Shown here: piece by piece, positions 10,794 through 21,967 of the stretch
Position numbering within the stretch: position 1 is the first letter of the stretch
Layout: each line of letters begins with the position of its first letter
Program-made: the position numbers and the translations under genes
NCBI GenBank assembly: GCA_035995885.1
Contig: DASYKC010000029.1
Location: 1-51,712 of the forward strand
DNA: 51,712 bases
DNA from: Schlegelella_A sp035995885
GTDB taxonomy: Bacteria > Pseudomonadota > Gammaproteobacteria > Burkholderiales > Burkholderiaceae_C
Direction of reading: 5' to 3'
Notes under the pieces: model-generated
Seen by the model: the letters and a program-made list of their open reading frames with translations, nothing else
The model's database searches: none
What the model was told of the DNA's origin: nothing

Positions 10794-12989
10794 CTATTTG
10801 GTCACGTCGAACACGACGTTGATCGGCGAGGGTCCGAACGACCCGTTGACGATGACGCTCGTGTGGTTGCCCTGGCTCGACCAGTCGCACACGCCGCTCG
10901 GGAAGACCGTGTTCAACCGCGTCGTTTCCGCCGCGGAGAAGGCCACCGTGTAGTCGGCCATGGTCACGGGCTTGAGCGTGCACTTCGGGATGTTCGCCGC
11001 GACGGGACCGCCGGCGACCCGACGCGGGAAGGTCCAGCTCGGGAACAGCGTGTTGCACTGCGAGTTCGGCGCGCTGCTGAGCGTCTGCGGCTCGCTGATG
11101 AAGGTCGTCGCGCTCGACCAGCAACCGTCGACCGCGGCGGCAGGCTTGGCGGCGATCACCTTGTCGCGCTGCGCCGCGGCCGAGGTGTCGGCCTTGTAGG
11201 CGGCGACCCAGGCGATGAACGTGCTCCAGGTCGTGTCCGCCGGCACCGGGTTGCCGCGCCACATCACATGGTTCTTGGTATCGCCGTTGGCCTGCAGCAT
11301 GCGGTCGCGCATCGCGAAGTGGAACCACTGGTAGTGATAGCCGCCGTCGTCGTTGTAGATGCCGGTGACGTCGAAGACCGGGATGCTGGCGAGACCGCCG
11401 CCGCCGCCGAGCTGAAGGCCGCTCTGCTGGGCCCGCGTCATCGCGCCGGCGTCGCCGACGGTGCGGCCGGCGACGTAATTGGCATCCTGGTCGTAGCCGC
11501 CGATGCTCTGGTTGAGGTTCAGGAACTGGGTCGGCGTGATGGTGCCGGCGTTGAGCGCCGCCAGGCCGTACTGGACACCGACGTTGTCGAAGGGGCGAAG
11601 CGCGAACCCGGTCGTCTTGTCGACGCCGTAGACGTTCTTGCCGTGGTCGTAGACCGTGCCGCGCGCCCCGGTCGGATTGGTCGCCGGGTTGTAGCGCAGC
11701 GCGACCGGAACCGAGGCGCTGAAGGTGCCCGCGCTGTAGCCCGCGATGTCGACGCGTCCCGAGATCGGGTCGGTGCGGCCGGCCTGATTGGCGGCGTCGA
11801 GGAAGGCCTGCAATCCCTTGTAGCCGGAGACCGCGACCTTCTGCGCGTCGCTGAATCCGGCCGGATCGGTGACCGCGAAGTAGTGCGTCAGCAGGTGACC
11901 GTCGGAGCCGGAGAACGCGATCGCGAGCGGATCCGGGAAGGTGCACATGATGAGGACGCCGTCGAACAGGCCGGGAATCCGGTCAGCGAGCTGCGAGCTG
12001 CCGTACGAGCCGCCCGAGCAGCCGGCGCTGACGGTGAAGGTCGGCACCCCCATCGTCTTGATGAAGTGCTCCTTCGACATGGTCGCCGCCTCGCTCGAGA
12101 GAACGGCGTTGCAGTTGTTCGACGCGTGCTGCAGCGTGTTGGAGAAGGTCGCATAGCCCTCGCCGAGCCGCTTGACGGCGAGAACGCTGAAATCGAACCC
12201 GGCGATCGCCAGATTGCCCTCGGCCGGGCCCTGGATATACCAGCCCGCCGGACAGCCGAAGCCCTCGATGGCGATCAGGCGCCGATTCCATCCTTTCGGC
12301 GCCGCCGTCGGCGTCGGCGTCTTGTCCTTGGTCGGGTCGAACAGGACCGCCGCCTGGTAGATGCCGCGATCGATCGTGCTGGTCTCGACGCGAACGATGA
12401 AGGGCATCTGGACGCCTGCCGTCGTCGTCGTCGTCGCCGCGTCGGCGGGGACGGTCGTCGGATCGGGCAAGGGCACGAGCGCGGTGCCGCCCGTCTTCAG
12501 GTAGACGTAGCTGATTTTGGTCGTCGCCGAGCAATCGGCGTCGAGCGCGGTGCCCAGCTTGGTCCCGTCCGGCAGGGTGAAGAGATCGGTCTGGCAAATG
12601 AACGGCGTCTGGTGCGGACCCGAGAACATCGGTCCCGAGATCGGATAGTTCGTCACCATCAGCGTTGCGGCATCGCCGCCGACGTCGGCGACGAGCGTGT
12701 TGTCGCCGACCTTGAGGCCGGAGACGATTCCGACCAGGCGAGTGCTGTCGTTCGGATCCTGCGCGAACGCGCTCGAGACATCGGTGCCGTTGACGCTGAC
12801 GTGGGTGACCGCGGCGCCGCTCGGACTGACGGCGAGGAGAGCCGTCCCTCCTGTCACCTGGCTCGGGCTCGACGACAGCACCTGCATGGAGGGCGCCGCC
12901 GGGCCGCTGTCGCCGCCGCACGAGATCAAGACCGCGGCGGAAATGGCAAATGCCGCAGCGATCGCGGCGCGAGAAACGATGTTTCGCAC
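10794..12989 (-). CDS. Large exported lipoprotein hydrolase, DUF6351-like
   Basis: A 731-residue protein starting at GTG 12989 with AGGAG six bases upstream. It has a lipoprotein signal (AVLISC lipobox, about residues 19-24), then a beta-rich Ig-like segment (about 35-110) and a large catalytic region. The serine-hydrolase-like motif SAGCSGGSYGS lies at about residues 322-333 (nucleophile unclear, Cys or Ser) and is followed by MCTFPDPLA. I assign it to the DUF6351 group from this motif and the overall layout, from memory. Distant resemblance to tannase, feruloyl esterase or PHB-oligomer hydrolase folds is possible. It would act in the periplasm or at the outer membrane. It lies 76 nt upstream of the DctB-like gene on the same strand, so co-transcription is possible. 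Confidence 0.7.
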   Translation of the reverse strand: MRNIVSRAAIAAAFAISAAVLISCGGDSGPAAPSMQVLSSSPSQVTGGTALLAVSPSGAAVTHVSVNGTDVSSAFAQDPNDSTRLVGIVSGLKVGDNTLVADVGGDAATLMVTNYPISGPMFSGPHQTPFICQTDLFTLPDGTKLGTALDADCSATTKISYVYLKTGGTALVPLPDPTTVPADAATTTTTAGVQMPFIVRVETSTIDRGIYQAAVLFDPTKDKTPTPTAAPKGWNRRLIAIEGFGCPAGWYIQGPAEGNLAIAGFDFSVLAVKRLGEGYATFSNTLQHASNNCNAVLSSEAATMSKEHFIKTMGVPTFTVSAGCSGGSYGSSQLADRIPGLFDGVLIMCTFPDPLAIAFSGSDGHLLTHYFAVTDPAGFSDAQKVAVSGYKGLQAFLDAANQAGRTDPISGRVDIAGYSAGTFSASVPVALRYNPATNPTGARGTVYDHGKNVYGVDKTTGFALRPFDNVGVQYGLAALNAGTITPTQFLNLNQSIGGYDQDANYVAGRTVGDAGAMTRAQQSGLQLGGGGGLASIPVFDVTGIYNDDGGYHYQWFHFAMRDRMLQANGDTKNHVMWRGNPVPADTTWSTFIAWVAAYKADTSAAAQRDKVIAAKPAAAVDGCWSSATTFISEPQTLSSAPNSQCNTLFPSWTFPRRVAGGPVAANIPKCTLKPVTMADYTVAFSAAETTRLNTVFPSGVCDWSSQGNHTSVIVNGSFGPSPINVVFDVTK

Positions 12990-13630
12990 GGATGTCTCCT
13001 ACTCGATGAGGGAGTACCGACCTGATGCCGGCACTGCTGAGCTTTGGCGTCACGGCCCGACGGGCTCTGGCGACACGTCGGCAAGCCGACGGCGCACGCT
13101 CTCATCGGTGAAGAGGGGCAAGGCCTATGCCAAACGCGCTACGGAGATTCCCTAGGCGGCCTCAGCGAGGTTCACGAGGAGACGGCGCCGACGTGGGCAA
13201 ACCGATGTGCGACAACCCGCGCAACAGGCTGCAACCGCGTCCGCGAAACCGCACGAATGCATCGGCGCATCGACCTTGACATTGACCCTGCCGAATCGGC
13301 CGAAGATAATCACTGCACCTCAACGACCCGTGACGACCTTGATACCCACACCGAGTCCGTCGCCTTCGCCGTTCGAGAAGAGCATGTAGACACGTCGGTG
13401 TCATCGCTGCTTGCGACGTTCGGGCGGGAAGGCGGCAGTCCTTTTCATCGCCCGGCGAGCGAGCCCCCGAGAGAGGCCGAGGCCTCTCTTTTCGTTTCAG
13501 CTCTCCGGTCGCCCTCCGGACGCCGGCACGGCGTTCGCCACGCCGCGCCCTGCGCGGTGGGAGACCGCCCGTGAAACCGCAAATCCTCTCATTCGCCCTG
13601 CGCGGTTCCGCCGCGCTGGGAGTGCTCAGA
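12990..13630. other. 641-nt intergenic region between DUF6351 and NRAMP-like genes
   Basis: No convincing gene. Open frames on both strands lack ribosome binding sites and look like GC-rich noise. It should hold the divergent promoters of both neighbours. The only clear structure is the hairpin at 13470-13492. A short direct repeat, CGCCCTGCGCGGT, occurs at about 13549 and 13597, just before the NRAMP-like start. Confidence 0.5.
13470..13492 (+). terminator. Hairpin with T-tract in the leader of the NRAMP-like gene
   Basis: Arms AGAGAGGCC and GGCCTCTCT are separated by GA and followed by TTT. The perfect stem plus T-run is the form of an intrinsic terminator reading on the plus strand. No gene ends upstream of it. 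It lies about 140 nt before the ATG of the NRAMP-like transporter, so it may be a leader attenuator rather than a gene-end terminator. Confidence 0.45.
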
Positions 13631-14908
13631 ATGACCGCGCCGAACGTCAACAACTTCGCTCGCAAGCTGGGTCCCGGGCTCATCACCGGTGCCGCGGACG
13701 ACGATCCGAGCGGCATCGCCACCTATTCGCAGGCGGGATCGCAATTCCGCTTCGGCCTGGTCTGGACGCTGCTGCTGACGACGCCGCTGATGATCGGCAT
13801 CCAGATGCTGTCCGCCCGCATCGGCTGGGTGACGGGAGAAGGGCTCGGCGTCAATATCGCCAGGATGTGCCCGCGCTGGCTGACGATGACCCTGGTCGGA
13901 TTGCTGGTCGTCGCCAACACGATCAACATTGCCGCGGACATCGGCGCGATGGGCGAGGCGGTCCGCCTCCTCGCCGGTGGCCCGCAGGCGAGCTACATCG
14001 TCGGCTTCGGTGTCCTCTCGATCCTCGGCCAGGTCTGCTTCTCGTACGAGCGCACCGTCCGCATCCTCAAGTGGCTGACGATGGCGCTCTTCTCCTACGT
14101 CGCCGTCATCCTGACGGTGTCGATTCCCTGGCGCCAGGCCGGCGTCGAGGCGCTGACGCCGTGGGCGCACTTCCCGGCCGGGGTCTCGGCCAACGAATAC
14201 GCTTCGATGGTGGTCGCGGTGCTCGGCACGACCATCAGCCCCTACCTCTTCTTCTGGCAGGCTTCTCAGGAAGTCGAGGACGGCCGACGCCGGCCCGAAG
14301 CGGCGAGGCTGAGGGACCATCCGGAATACGTCGCCGAGCATCTCTGGCGGATCAAGCTCGACACCTACATCGGCATGGGCCTGTCGAACCTGATCGCGGT
14401 CTGCATCGTGATCGCGACGGCGGTGACGCTGAATCTTCACGGCATCACCAACATCCAGACGTCGTCGCAGGCGGCCGAGGCGTTGCGGCCGGTCGCCGGC
14501 GAGTTCGCGTTCACGGTCTTCGCGCTGGGGATCGTCGGCACCGGCTTGCTGGCGGTGCCGGTGCTGGCCGGCTCGGCCGCCTACGCGGTCAGCGACGTCT
14601 TCGGCTGGAAGGGAAGCCTGTCGCACGGCTTTCACGAAGCCCGCGGCTTCTACGCCATCATCATCGTCGCCACCGTCGTCGGCACGCTGATGAGCACGCT
14701 CGAGGTCGACCCGCTCAAGGCGCTGGTATGGAGCGCGATCGTGAACGGCGTCATCGCCGTGCCGATCATGGTCGTCATGATGTGGATCGGCCAGTCGACG
14801 CGCATCATGGGCAGCCTGACCATCAGCCCTCGGCATCGTTTCTTCGGCTGGGCGGCGACCGGAGTGATGGGGCTGGCCGTGGCCTTCATGGCGGTGACGA
14901 GTGTCTGA
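13631..14908 (+). CDS. NRAMP-family divalent-metal transporter homologue
   Basis: A 425-residue protein with about 11 TM helices and the NRAMP fold. TM1 holds DDDPSG (about 23-28) in place of DPGN. TM6 holds GTTISPYLFFWQAS (about 199-212), so the metal-coordinating MPH of true Mn/Fe transporters is replaced by SPY. The family moves divalent cations with protons; loss of the TM6 methionine, as in NRAMP-related magnesium transporters, suggests a different substrate. ATG 13631 has GGGAG eight bases upstream. GTG 13571 is a weaker alternative that would add 20 residues. Confidence 0.85.
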   Translation: MTAPNVNNFARKLGPGLITGAADDDPSGIATYSQAGSQFRFGLVWTLLLTTPLMIGIQMLSARIGWVTGEGLGVNIARMCPRWLTMTLVGLLVVANTINIAADIGAMGEAVRLLAGGPQASYIVGFGVLSILGQVCFSYERTVRILKWLTMALFSYVAVILTVSIPWRQAGVEALTPWAHFPAGVSANEYASMVVAVLGTTISPYLFFWQASQEVEDGRRRPEAARLRDHPEYVAEHLWRIKLDTYIGMGLSNLIAVCIVIATAVTLNLHGITNIQTSSQAAEALRPVAGEFAFTVFALGIVGTGLLAVPVLAGSAAYAVSDVFGWKGSLSHGFHEARGFYAIIIVATVVGTLMSTLEVDPLKALVWSAIVNGVIAVPIMVVMMWIGQSTRIMGSLTISPRHRFFGWAATGVMGLAVAFMAVTSV

Positions 14909-15013
14909 TCCCGCCGGCCGATGTCCGTCATCGGCCGGCGGCATGCACAGCGATTGACGACCGGCGCCCTGCGCTGTCGGTGCGCCGCCGGTGCGGCAGG
15001 CCGCGCCGTCGGC

Positions 15014-15490
15014 TCAGCTCGGCGCGGCCGCTTCGTCGCCGGCCTCGGCCGGATCGCCGCGCGACCGTCGCGCCCGTTGCAGCAGCGCGGTGCCGAGCAG
15101 GACGGCGGTGGCCGAGCCCGACGTCACCGGCAGCACCCGCAGCAGCGCCGCCAGTGCGCCGACCGCGTCGACGCTGAATCGCTGGACGTGATCGACCAGC
15201 GCGGCGACGTCGCCGGCGCGGATCGCCGTGATGTCTTCGAGCCGGATGTGCAGGTCGTGCCAGCCGCCGCGCAGCCTCGGCTTGACGAAGACGCCGCCGG
15301 CGATGTCGAACAGCGGCAGGATCGCCAGCGGCCGCAGCATCTGCTCGAGCAGGCGGCCGCGCTCGCTCATCGGTGCCGATTCGTAGACGTCGCCGACGAG
15401 CTCCGAGATGAAGCGGTCCGGTGCCTGGCCTGCGGCCGTCCGGGCGACGAGGGGAGTGACGATGGCGCGGGACTGAGGGTGCTGATTCAT
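15014..15490 (-). CDS. Conserved-looking protein of unknown function
   Basis: About 158 residues. I do not recognise the family. The N-terminal half is polar (RFISELVGDVYESAPMSERGRLLEQMLRPLAILPLFDIAGGVF). The C-terminal part has two moderately hydrophobic stretches (VDAVGALAALLRVLPVT and ATAVLLGTALLQ) that could be one membrane hairpin, then a charged tail. It lies 33 nt downstream of the barrel-protein stop region on the same strand and may share its promoter. The ATG at 15490 has AGGAG about 12 bases upstream; ATG 15514 would add eight residues. Confidence 0.6.
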   Translation of the reverse strand: MNQHPQSRAIVTPLVARTAAGQAPDRFISELVGDVYESAPMSERGRLLEQMLRPLAILPLFDIAGGVFVKPRLRGGWHDLHIRLEDITAIRAGDVAALVDHVQRFSVDAVGALAALLRVLPVTSGSATAVLLGTALLQRARRSRGDPAEAGDEAAAPS

Positions 15491-15523
15491 GGTGGCTCGC
15501 TGCTCCTGTGACATCGAACGCGC

Positions 15524-16057
15524 TCAGAAACCGACGCGCACGCCGAACGTGAACTGGCCGACGACCGGGTGGCTGCCGAACGCCGATGGCTGATAGCGCT
15601 CGTACTCGCCGCGCAGCGAGACGCGTTGGCTGAGCGCGTATTCGCCGCCGAGGCCCAGCTTCAGGCCGAAGCCGTCCGAGTCGCCGTTCGAGGTGTTCAG
15701 GTTGACGTGGGCGAGGCCGGCGCTGCCGAGCAGGGAGAAGTTGCCGCCGAGCGGCAGGAGGCCGACCGCGTCGAGGTACTCGCCGTGGCTCTTGATCGAG
15801 CCGCTGCCGTTGCTGATGCGGCCGAGCTCGGCAACCCCGGCCTCGAGCGCGAAGTTCGGGTTGAGCTGGTAGCCGCCGAAGACCTTGCCGCTGACGCCGG
15901 AGCTGCCGCCCTCGACGCCGTTGACGGTGTCGCCGAAATGCGGCGCGCCGAGGGCGCCGCCGACGTAGATCCCGTCGGCGTGGGCGAGCACGGTGAGAAG
16001 GCTGCTCGCCGCCGCGATCGCGGCGACGATGACGGGTTTGAAATGGCGTGCGTTCAT
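15524..16057 (-). CDS. Small outer-membrane beta-barrel protein
   Basis: A 177-residue exported protein. A signal peptide (1-27, ending VLAHA) is followed by alternating hydrophobic strands rich in Gly and aromatic residues, and it ends with QFTFGVRVGF, whose terminal Phe is the classic outer-membrane sorting signal. It resembles eight-stranded OmpA/OmpW/OmpX-like barrels (IYVGGALGAPHF, YQLNPNFALEAGVAELG). The ATG at 16057 follows AAGGA. The three-part TTGCA motif lies at 16132-16166 in its promoter region. A role in envelope permeability or adhesion is inferred only from the fold. Confidence 0.82.
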   Translation of the reverse strand: MNARHFKPVIVAAIAAASSLLTVLAHADGIYVGGALGAPHFGDTVNGVEGGSSGVSGKVFGGYQLNPNFALEAGVAELGRISNGSGSIKSHGEYLDAVGLLPLGGNFSLLGSAGLAHVNLNTSNGDSDGFGLKLGLGGEYALSQRVSLRGEYERYQPSAFGSHPVVGQFTFGVRVGF

Positions 16058-16131
16058 GTCGGATTCCTTTTCGATTTCGCGCATCGACATCGATGCGTGG
16101 GGGCATCCTCTTCGAGGCCCCGGGAACCCAT

Positions 16132-16166
16132 GTGACGCGCGCCGGGTCGCGTATTGCATCTGCAAT
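16132..16166 (-). promoter_or_regulatory. Three-part TTGCA motif before the barrel-protein gene
   Basis: On the minus strand: ATTGCA-GA-TGCAAT (a perfect inverted repeat, 16166 to 16153), then 15 bases, then CGTCAC (16137 to 16132). The third half-site ends 74 nt before the ATG at 16057. This is one of six intergenic sites with the same layout in the window. Confidence 0.6.
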
Positions 16167-16229
16167 CGAAGCCCGTCCGCTTGCCTGGCGCCGGGCCGGA
16201 CCGACGGGGCGGTCGCACGGACGAGGTCG

Positions 16230-18335
16230 TCAGCGCAGCACGTCGGCCAGGGCGCGGGCGAGGTCTGCGCGCCGCAGCGGCTTGGCCAGCGTGCGGGTGA
16301 CGCCGGCCTGTGCCGCGCGATCGGCGAGCAGCGCACCGCCGTAGGCGCTGACGAGCAGCACCGGCAGCGCCAGAGAGCGCGCGCGCAGCGCCTGCGTCAG
16401 CTGCGTGCCGGTCAGACCGGGCATCACCTCGTCGGTGATCACGGCCGCGAAGGTCGACATGGGACTCAGGGCGGCAGCGAGCGCGGCGCTCGCGTCGACA
16501 TGGCCTTCGGCTGCGTAGCCGAGCCCTTCGAGCAGCTCCAGCGCGAGGCCGACGAGCTGCGGTTCGTCGTCGACGACGAGCAGCTTCTGGCCGCGTCCGG
16601 CCGGCGCGACGTCGCTGGGCCTCGGCGCGGGCGCCGGCTTGTCGGCGCTCTCCGGAAGATAGAGGGTGAAACGGGCGCCCTGCCCGGGCCGGCTCTCGAC
16701 GTCGATCGCGCCGCCGAGCTCGGCGACGACGCCGTGCACCACCGCCAGCCCCAGACCCGTTCCCGATCGATCGCCGCGCGTCGTGTAGAAGGGCTCGAAC
16801 AGGTGCTCCATGACCTCGGCGGCGATGCCGGTGCCCTCGTCGGCGACGCTGAGCGCGAGATAGCGGCCGGCGGCCAGCGCGCTGTGCGAGAGGATGCGCG
16901 AATCGACGACGCGCCGTCTCTGCAGCCAAACGCTCAGCGTTCCGCCGTCGGGCATCGCCTGCATGGCATTCGTGCACAGGTTCATCACGGCCTCGAACGC
17001 CTGCGTCGAATCGCCGCGCAGGCAGGCGCCGGGCGCGTCGAGCGCTCGCGCCAGGACGACGCCGGGCCGCAGCGATGCCGAGAGCAGCGTCAGCGCTTCC
17101 TCGACGACCGGCTGCAGCGCGAAGACCGTCGACGTGCGCGCGGCGCCGCGGCTGAACGAGAGGATGCGGCCGACGAGCGCCCGGCCGCGCAGCGCCGCCT
17201 CGACCACCCGATCGAGGTGACGCGCCTGATCGCTGCCGGCGCGGGCCGCATCGTGCGCCATCTCGGCGTAGCCGAGGATGCCGGCGAGGACGTTGTTGAA
17301 GTCGTGGGCGACGCCGCCGGCGAGCGTGCCGAGCGATTCGAGCTTGCTGGCGCGCGATCGCTGCGCCTGCAGCGCCTCCTGCGCCTCGGCGCGACGGCGG
17401 TCGGCGCGCTGGACGCGCCTCAGGGCGAACGCGGTGAGGGCGAGCAGCAGCGCGAAGGCGCACACGGTCAGCTCGGCAGCGCCGCGCCATTCCGCGAGCA
17501 CTGCGTTCTGATTGCGCGCGACGACCACCTTGATGCCGTAGCGCGGCACGCCGTGCGTGGCGACGAGATTGTTGCTGCCGTCGCGCAGCCGGCGCAGCTC
17601 GACGGCGGGCTGGGTGGCGAGGCGTCGCGCCACCGCGGCCTCGTTGAAGGCAGGTGCGACGCCGCGGCCCGACGCATGCGCACCGGAGATCAGGACGCCG
17701 TCGCCACGAAAGACGCGCATCCGCGCATCGGTGGCCGGCACCGCGACCGAGAACGCGCCGAGCAGCTCGGCCGCCGGGATGCTGGCGACGATCCAGCCGC
17801 CGCTCGTGCCGGGAACGTCGCTGAAGCGGATCGCGAAGGCGACCAGCGGCGGCGTTGCGCCGCCGTCGGTGAACGGCCGGCTCACCGCCATCGCGCTGTC
17901 GCCGAGATCGCCGAGCGCCGGCGCGAACGTGCCCGGCAGCGGCGCCGGCGCGGCATCGGAGGCGGAGATCGTTCGGCCGTCGAGGCCGACGAGCCACAGG
18001 TTGCGCACCAGCGGCATGAGGTCGGCACGCGTCTGCAAGGCCTGCCGCGACGCCGGAACGGCGACCGGCAGGCGACCGTCGCGCAGCTCGGTGCGCAAGG
18101 CCTGCAGGCCGACCTCGATGCCGCGCAAGCCGCGGTCGATCTCGTCGGTGAGGGCGAGCGAGAGCAGGTTCAGGTCGCGCTTCTCCGCTTCGATGGCGTT
18201 GCGGCGCAGGTGCCACAAGGCCAGCGAGGCGAGCAGCGCGAGGGCGAGCCAGAGGCCGAGCGCGATCCACCACGGCCCGCGCGAGCGCCGCGGCCTGGCG
18301 ACCGCGGCGGCCCGGCCATCGATCCCGTCATTCAT
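16230..18335 (-). CDS. Hybrid sensor histidine kinase with C-terminal receiver
   Basis: A 701-residue inner-membrane sensor. TM1 (about 22-43) and TM2 (about 300-320) bracket a periplasmic sensor domain of Cache type. The DHp domain has His about 344 in GGVAHDFNNVLAGILGYAE, the HATPase has NLCTNAMQAM, DEGTGI and GTGLGLAV, and a receiver (about 570-701) has phosphoacceptor Asp about 635 (VITDEVMPG). The HDFNN form of the H-box is typical of hybrid kinases. Divergently transcribed is the OmpR-like regulator at 18447, its likely partner. No HPt domain is seen, so the receiver may modulate the kinase or pass phosphate through a protein encoded elsewhere. No clear ribosome binding site precedes ATG 18335. 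Confidence 0.88.
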   Translation of the reverse strand: MNDGIDGRAAAVARPRRSRGPWWIALGLWLALALLASLALWHLRRNAIEAEKRDLNLLSLALTDEIDRGLRGIEVGLQALRTELRDGRLPVAVPASRQALQTRADLMPLVRNLWLVGLDGRTISASDAAPAPLPGTFAPALGDLGDSAMAVSRPFTDGGATPPLVAFAIRFSDVPGTSGGWIVASIPAAELLGAFSVAVPATDARMRVFRGDGVLISGAHASGRGVAPAFNEAAVARRLATQPAVELRRLRDGSNNLVATHGVPRYGIKVVVARNQNAVLAEWRGAAELTVCAFALLLALTAFALRRVQRADRRRAEAQEALQAQRSRASKLESLGTLAGGVAHDFNNVLAGILGYAEMAHDAARAGSDQARHLDRVVEAALRGRALVGRILSFSRGAARTSTVFALQPVVEEALTLLSASLRPGVVLARALDAPGACLRGDSTQAFEAVMNLCTNAMQAMPDGGTLSVWLQRRRVVDSRILSHSALAAGRYLALSVADEGTGIAAEVMEHLFEPFYTTRGDRSGTGLGLAVVHGVVAELGGAIDVESRPGQGARFTLYLPESADKPAPAPRPSDVAPAGRGQKLLVVDDEPQLVGLALELLEGLGYAAEGHVDASAALAAALSPMSTFAAVITDEVMPGLTGTQLTQALRARSLALPVLLVSAYGGALLADRAAQAGVTRTLAKPLRRADLARALADVLR

Positions 18336-18446
18336 GGCGGGAGTCTGGCCGCGGCCGGCGCTGCCGCGTCCTGCGCGACGATGACATTGCAGTCCTTTAC
18401 CCGTCAGCAACGGAACGACGCGCCGCCGCCGCGATCAACTTCGACG

Positions 18447-19172
18447 ATGGTCACGTCTCCGCACATTCTCGTGATCGACGACGATTCCGACGTGCGCGAC
18501 ATCGTCGTCGAGTACCTGGGCAGGAACGACCTGCGCGTCAGCGCGGGCACCTCCGGCCACGACATGTTCGAGCTCTTCCATCGCGAGTCGATCGACCTCG
18601 TCCTGCTCGACCTCGGCCTGCCCGGCGAGGACGGCATGGAGCTGGCGCGGAGCCTGCGCGCGCGGGCGCCGGTGCCGATCGTCCTCCTGACTGCGCGCGA
18701 CCACGTCGCCGATCGGGTCATGGGCCTCGAGCTCGGCGCCGACGACTACGTCACCAAGCCGTTCAGCCCGCGCGAGCTGCTCGCGCGCGTCCGCGCCGTG
18801 CTGCGCCGCTACCACCTGCAGGCGACGCTGCCCGAGCGCGACGGCAGTCGCCGGGCGTTCAGGTTCTCGGGCTGGGAGCTGAACCTGCTGACGCGCCGGC
18901 TGACCTCGCCGGCGGGCGAGGCGGTCGACCTTTCCAGCGGCGAGTTCAATCTCCTGAACGCCCTGTGTCGCGCCCCTCATCGAGTGCTCACGCGCGACCA
19001 GCTGCTGTCGATGTCGCGCCTGCACGAGGGCGAGGTGTACGACCGCACGATCGACGTGCAGGTTCGGCGCCTGCGCCTCAAGATCGAGACCGAGACGGCC
19101 CATCCGCGGCTCCTCCTCACCGAGCGCGGGGCCGGGTATCGGCTCGACTGCGACGTCCACACGCTGTATTGA
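18447..19172 (+). CDS. OmpR/TorR-like response regulator (copy 1)
   Basis: A 241-residue two-domain regulator. Receiver 1-120 has the acidic pocket DDD (11-13), phosphoacceptor Asp55 (LLDLGLPG) and Lys in YVTKPFSPRELLARVRAVLRR. The winged helix (about 137-235) has GWELNLLTRRLTSP and the recognition region YDRTIDVQVRRLRLKIE. It is divergent from a hybrid kinase (112 nt apart) and converges on another (3 nt between stops). The output domain is strikingly like those of the regulators at 22439 and 49912. ATG 18447 has no ribosome binding site. The intergenic region holds a TTGCA half-site (ATTGCAG at about 18386). Confidence 0.9.
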   Translation: MVTSPHILVIDDDSDVRDIVVEYLGRNDLRVSAGTSGHDMFELFHRESIDLVLLDLGLPGEDGMELARSLRARAPVPIVLLTARDHVADRVMGLELGADDYVTKPFSPRELLARVRAVLRRYHLQATLPERDGSRRAFRFSGWELNLLTRRLTSPAGEAVDLSSGEFNLLNALCRAPHRVLTRDQLLSMSRLHEGEVYDRTIDVQVRRLRLKIETETAHPRLLLTERGAGYRLDCDVHTLY

Positions 19173-19175
19173 CGG

Positions 19176-21734
<2,559 letters not shown>

Positions 21735-21804
21735 GGTCGATGTGGGCCAAGCCGGATGCTAGGCACCGGGACGTGCGTGTGCGTGCGAGCCGACGGGCGG
21801 CGCG

Positions 21805-21872
21805 ATGACAGATGCAACGAACGGCCAGACGGGGCCGGCGCGCCCGCCGCCGATTCCGGTTGCAGACTTCAC
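21805..21872. promoter_or_regulatory. Two TTGCA-type sites in the kinase/channel divergent region
   Basis: On the minus strand, GTTGCA-TC-TGTCAT occupies 21818 to 21805, 71 nt before the kinase start. On the plus strand, GTTGCA-GA-CTTCAC occupies 21859-21872 with GGTCAT 15 bases further on; its two-part core ends 95 nt before the channel ATG at 21968. Each matches the TTGCA half perfectly and the partner half-site imperfectly. Confidence 0.4.
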
Positions 21873-21967
21873 GCGGCGCCCGGCTTCGGTCATCGATGCG
21901 GCAAGCGGGCATGCCTGAATGCGGGACGCCGTCCGGCGACTCCGCGGAATTCGACCTTGCCCCCGAG

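Noticed and set aside
13390..13570. A yybP-ykoY (Mn) riboswitch before the NRAMP-like gene
   Set aside because: I could not find the conserved yybP-ykoY core; only the terminator-like hairpin is supported.
18386..18400. ATTGCAGTCCTTTAC in the kinase/regulator divergent region as a full motif copy
   Set aside because: Only the TTGCA half matches; the spacer is one base too long and the right half is poor.
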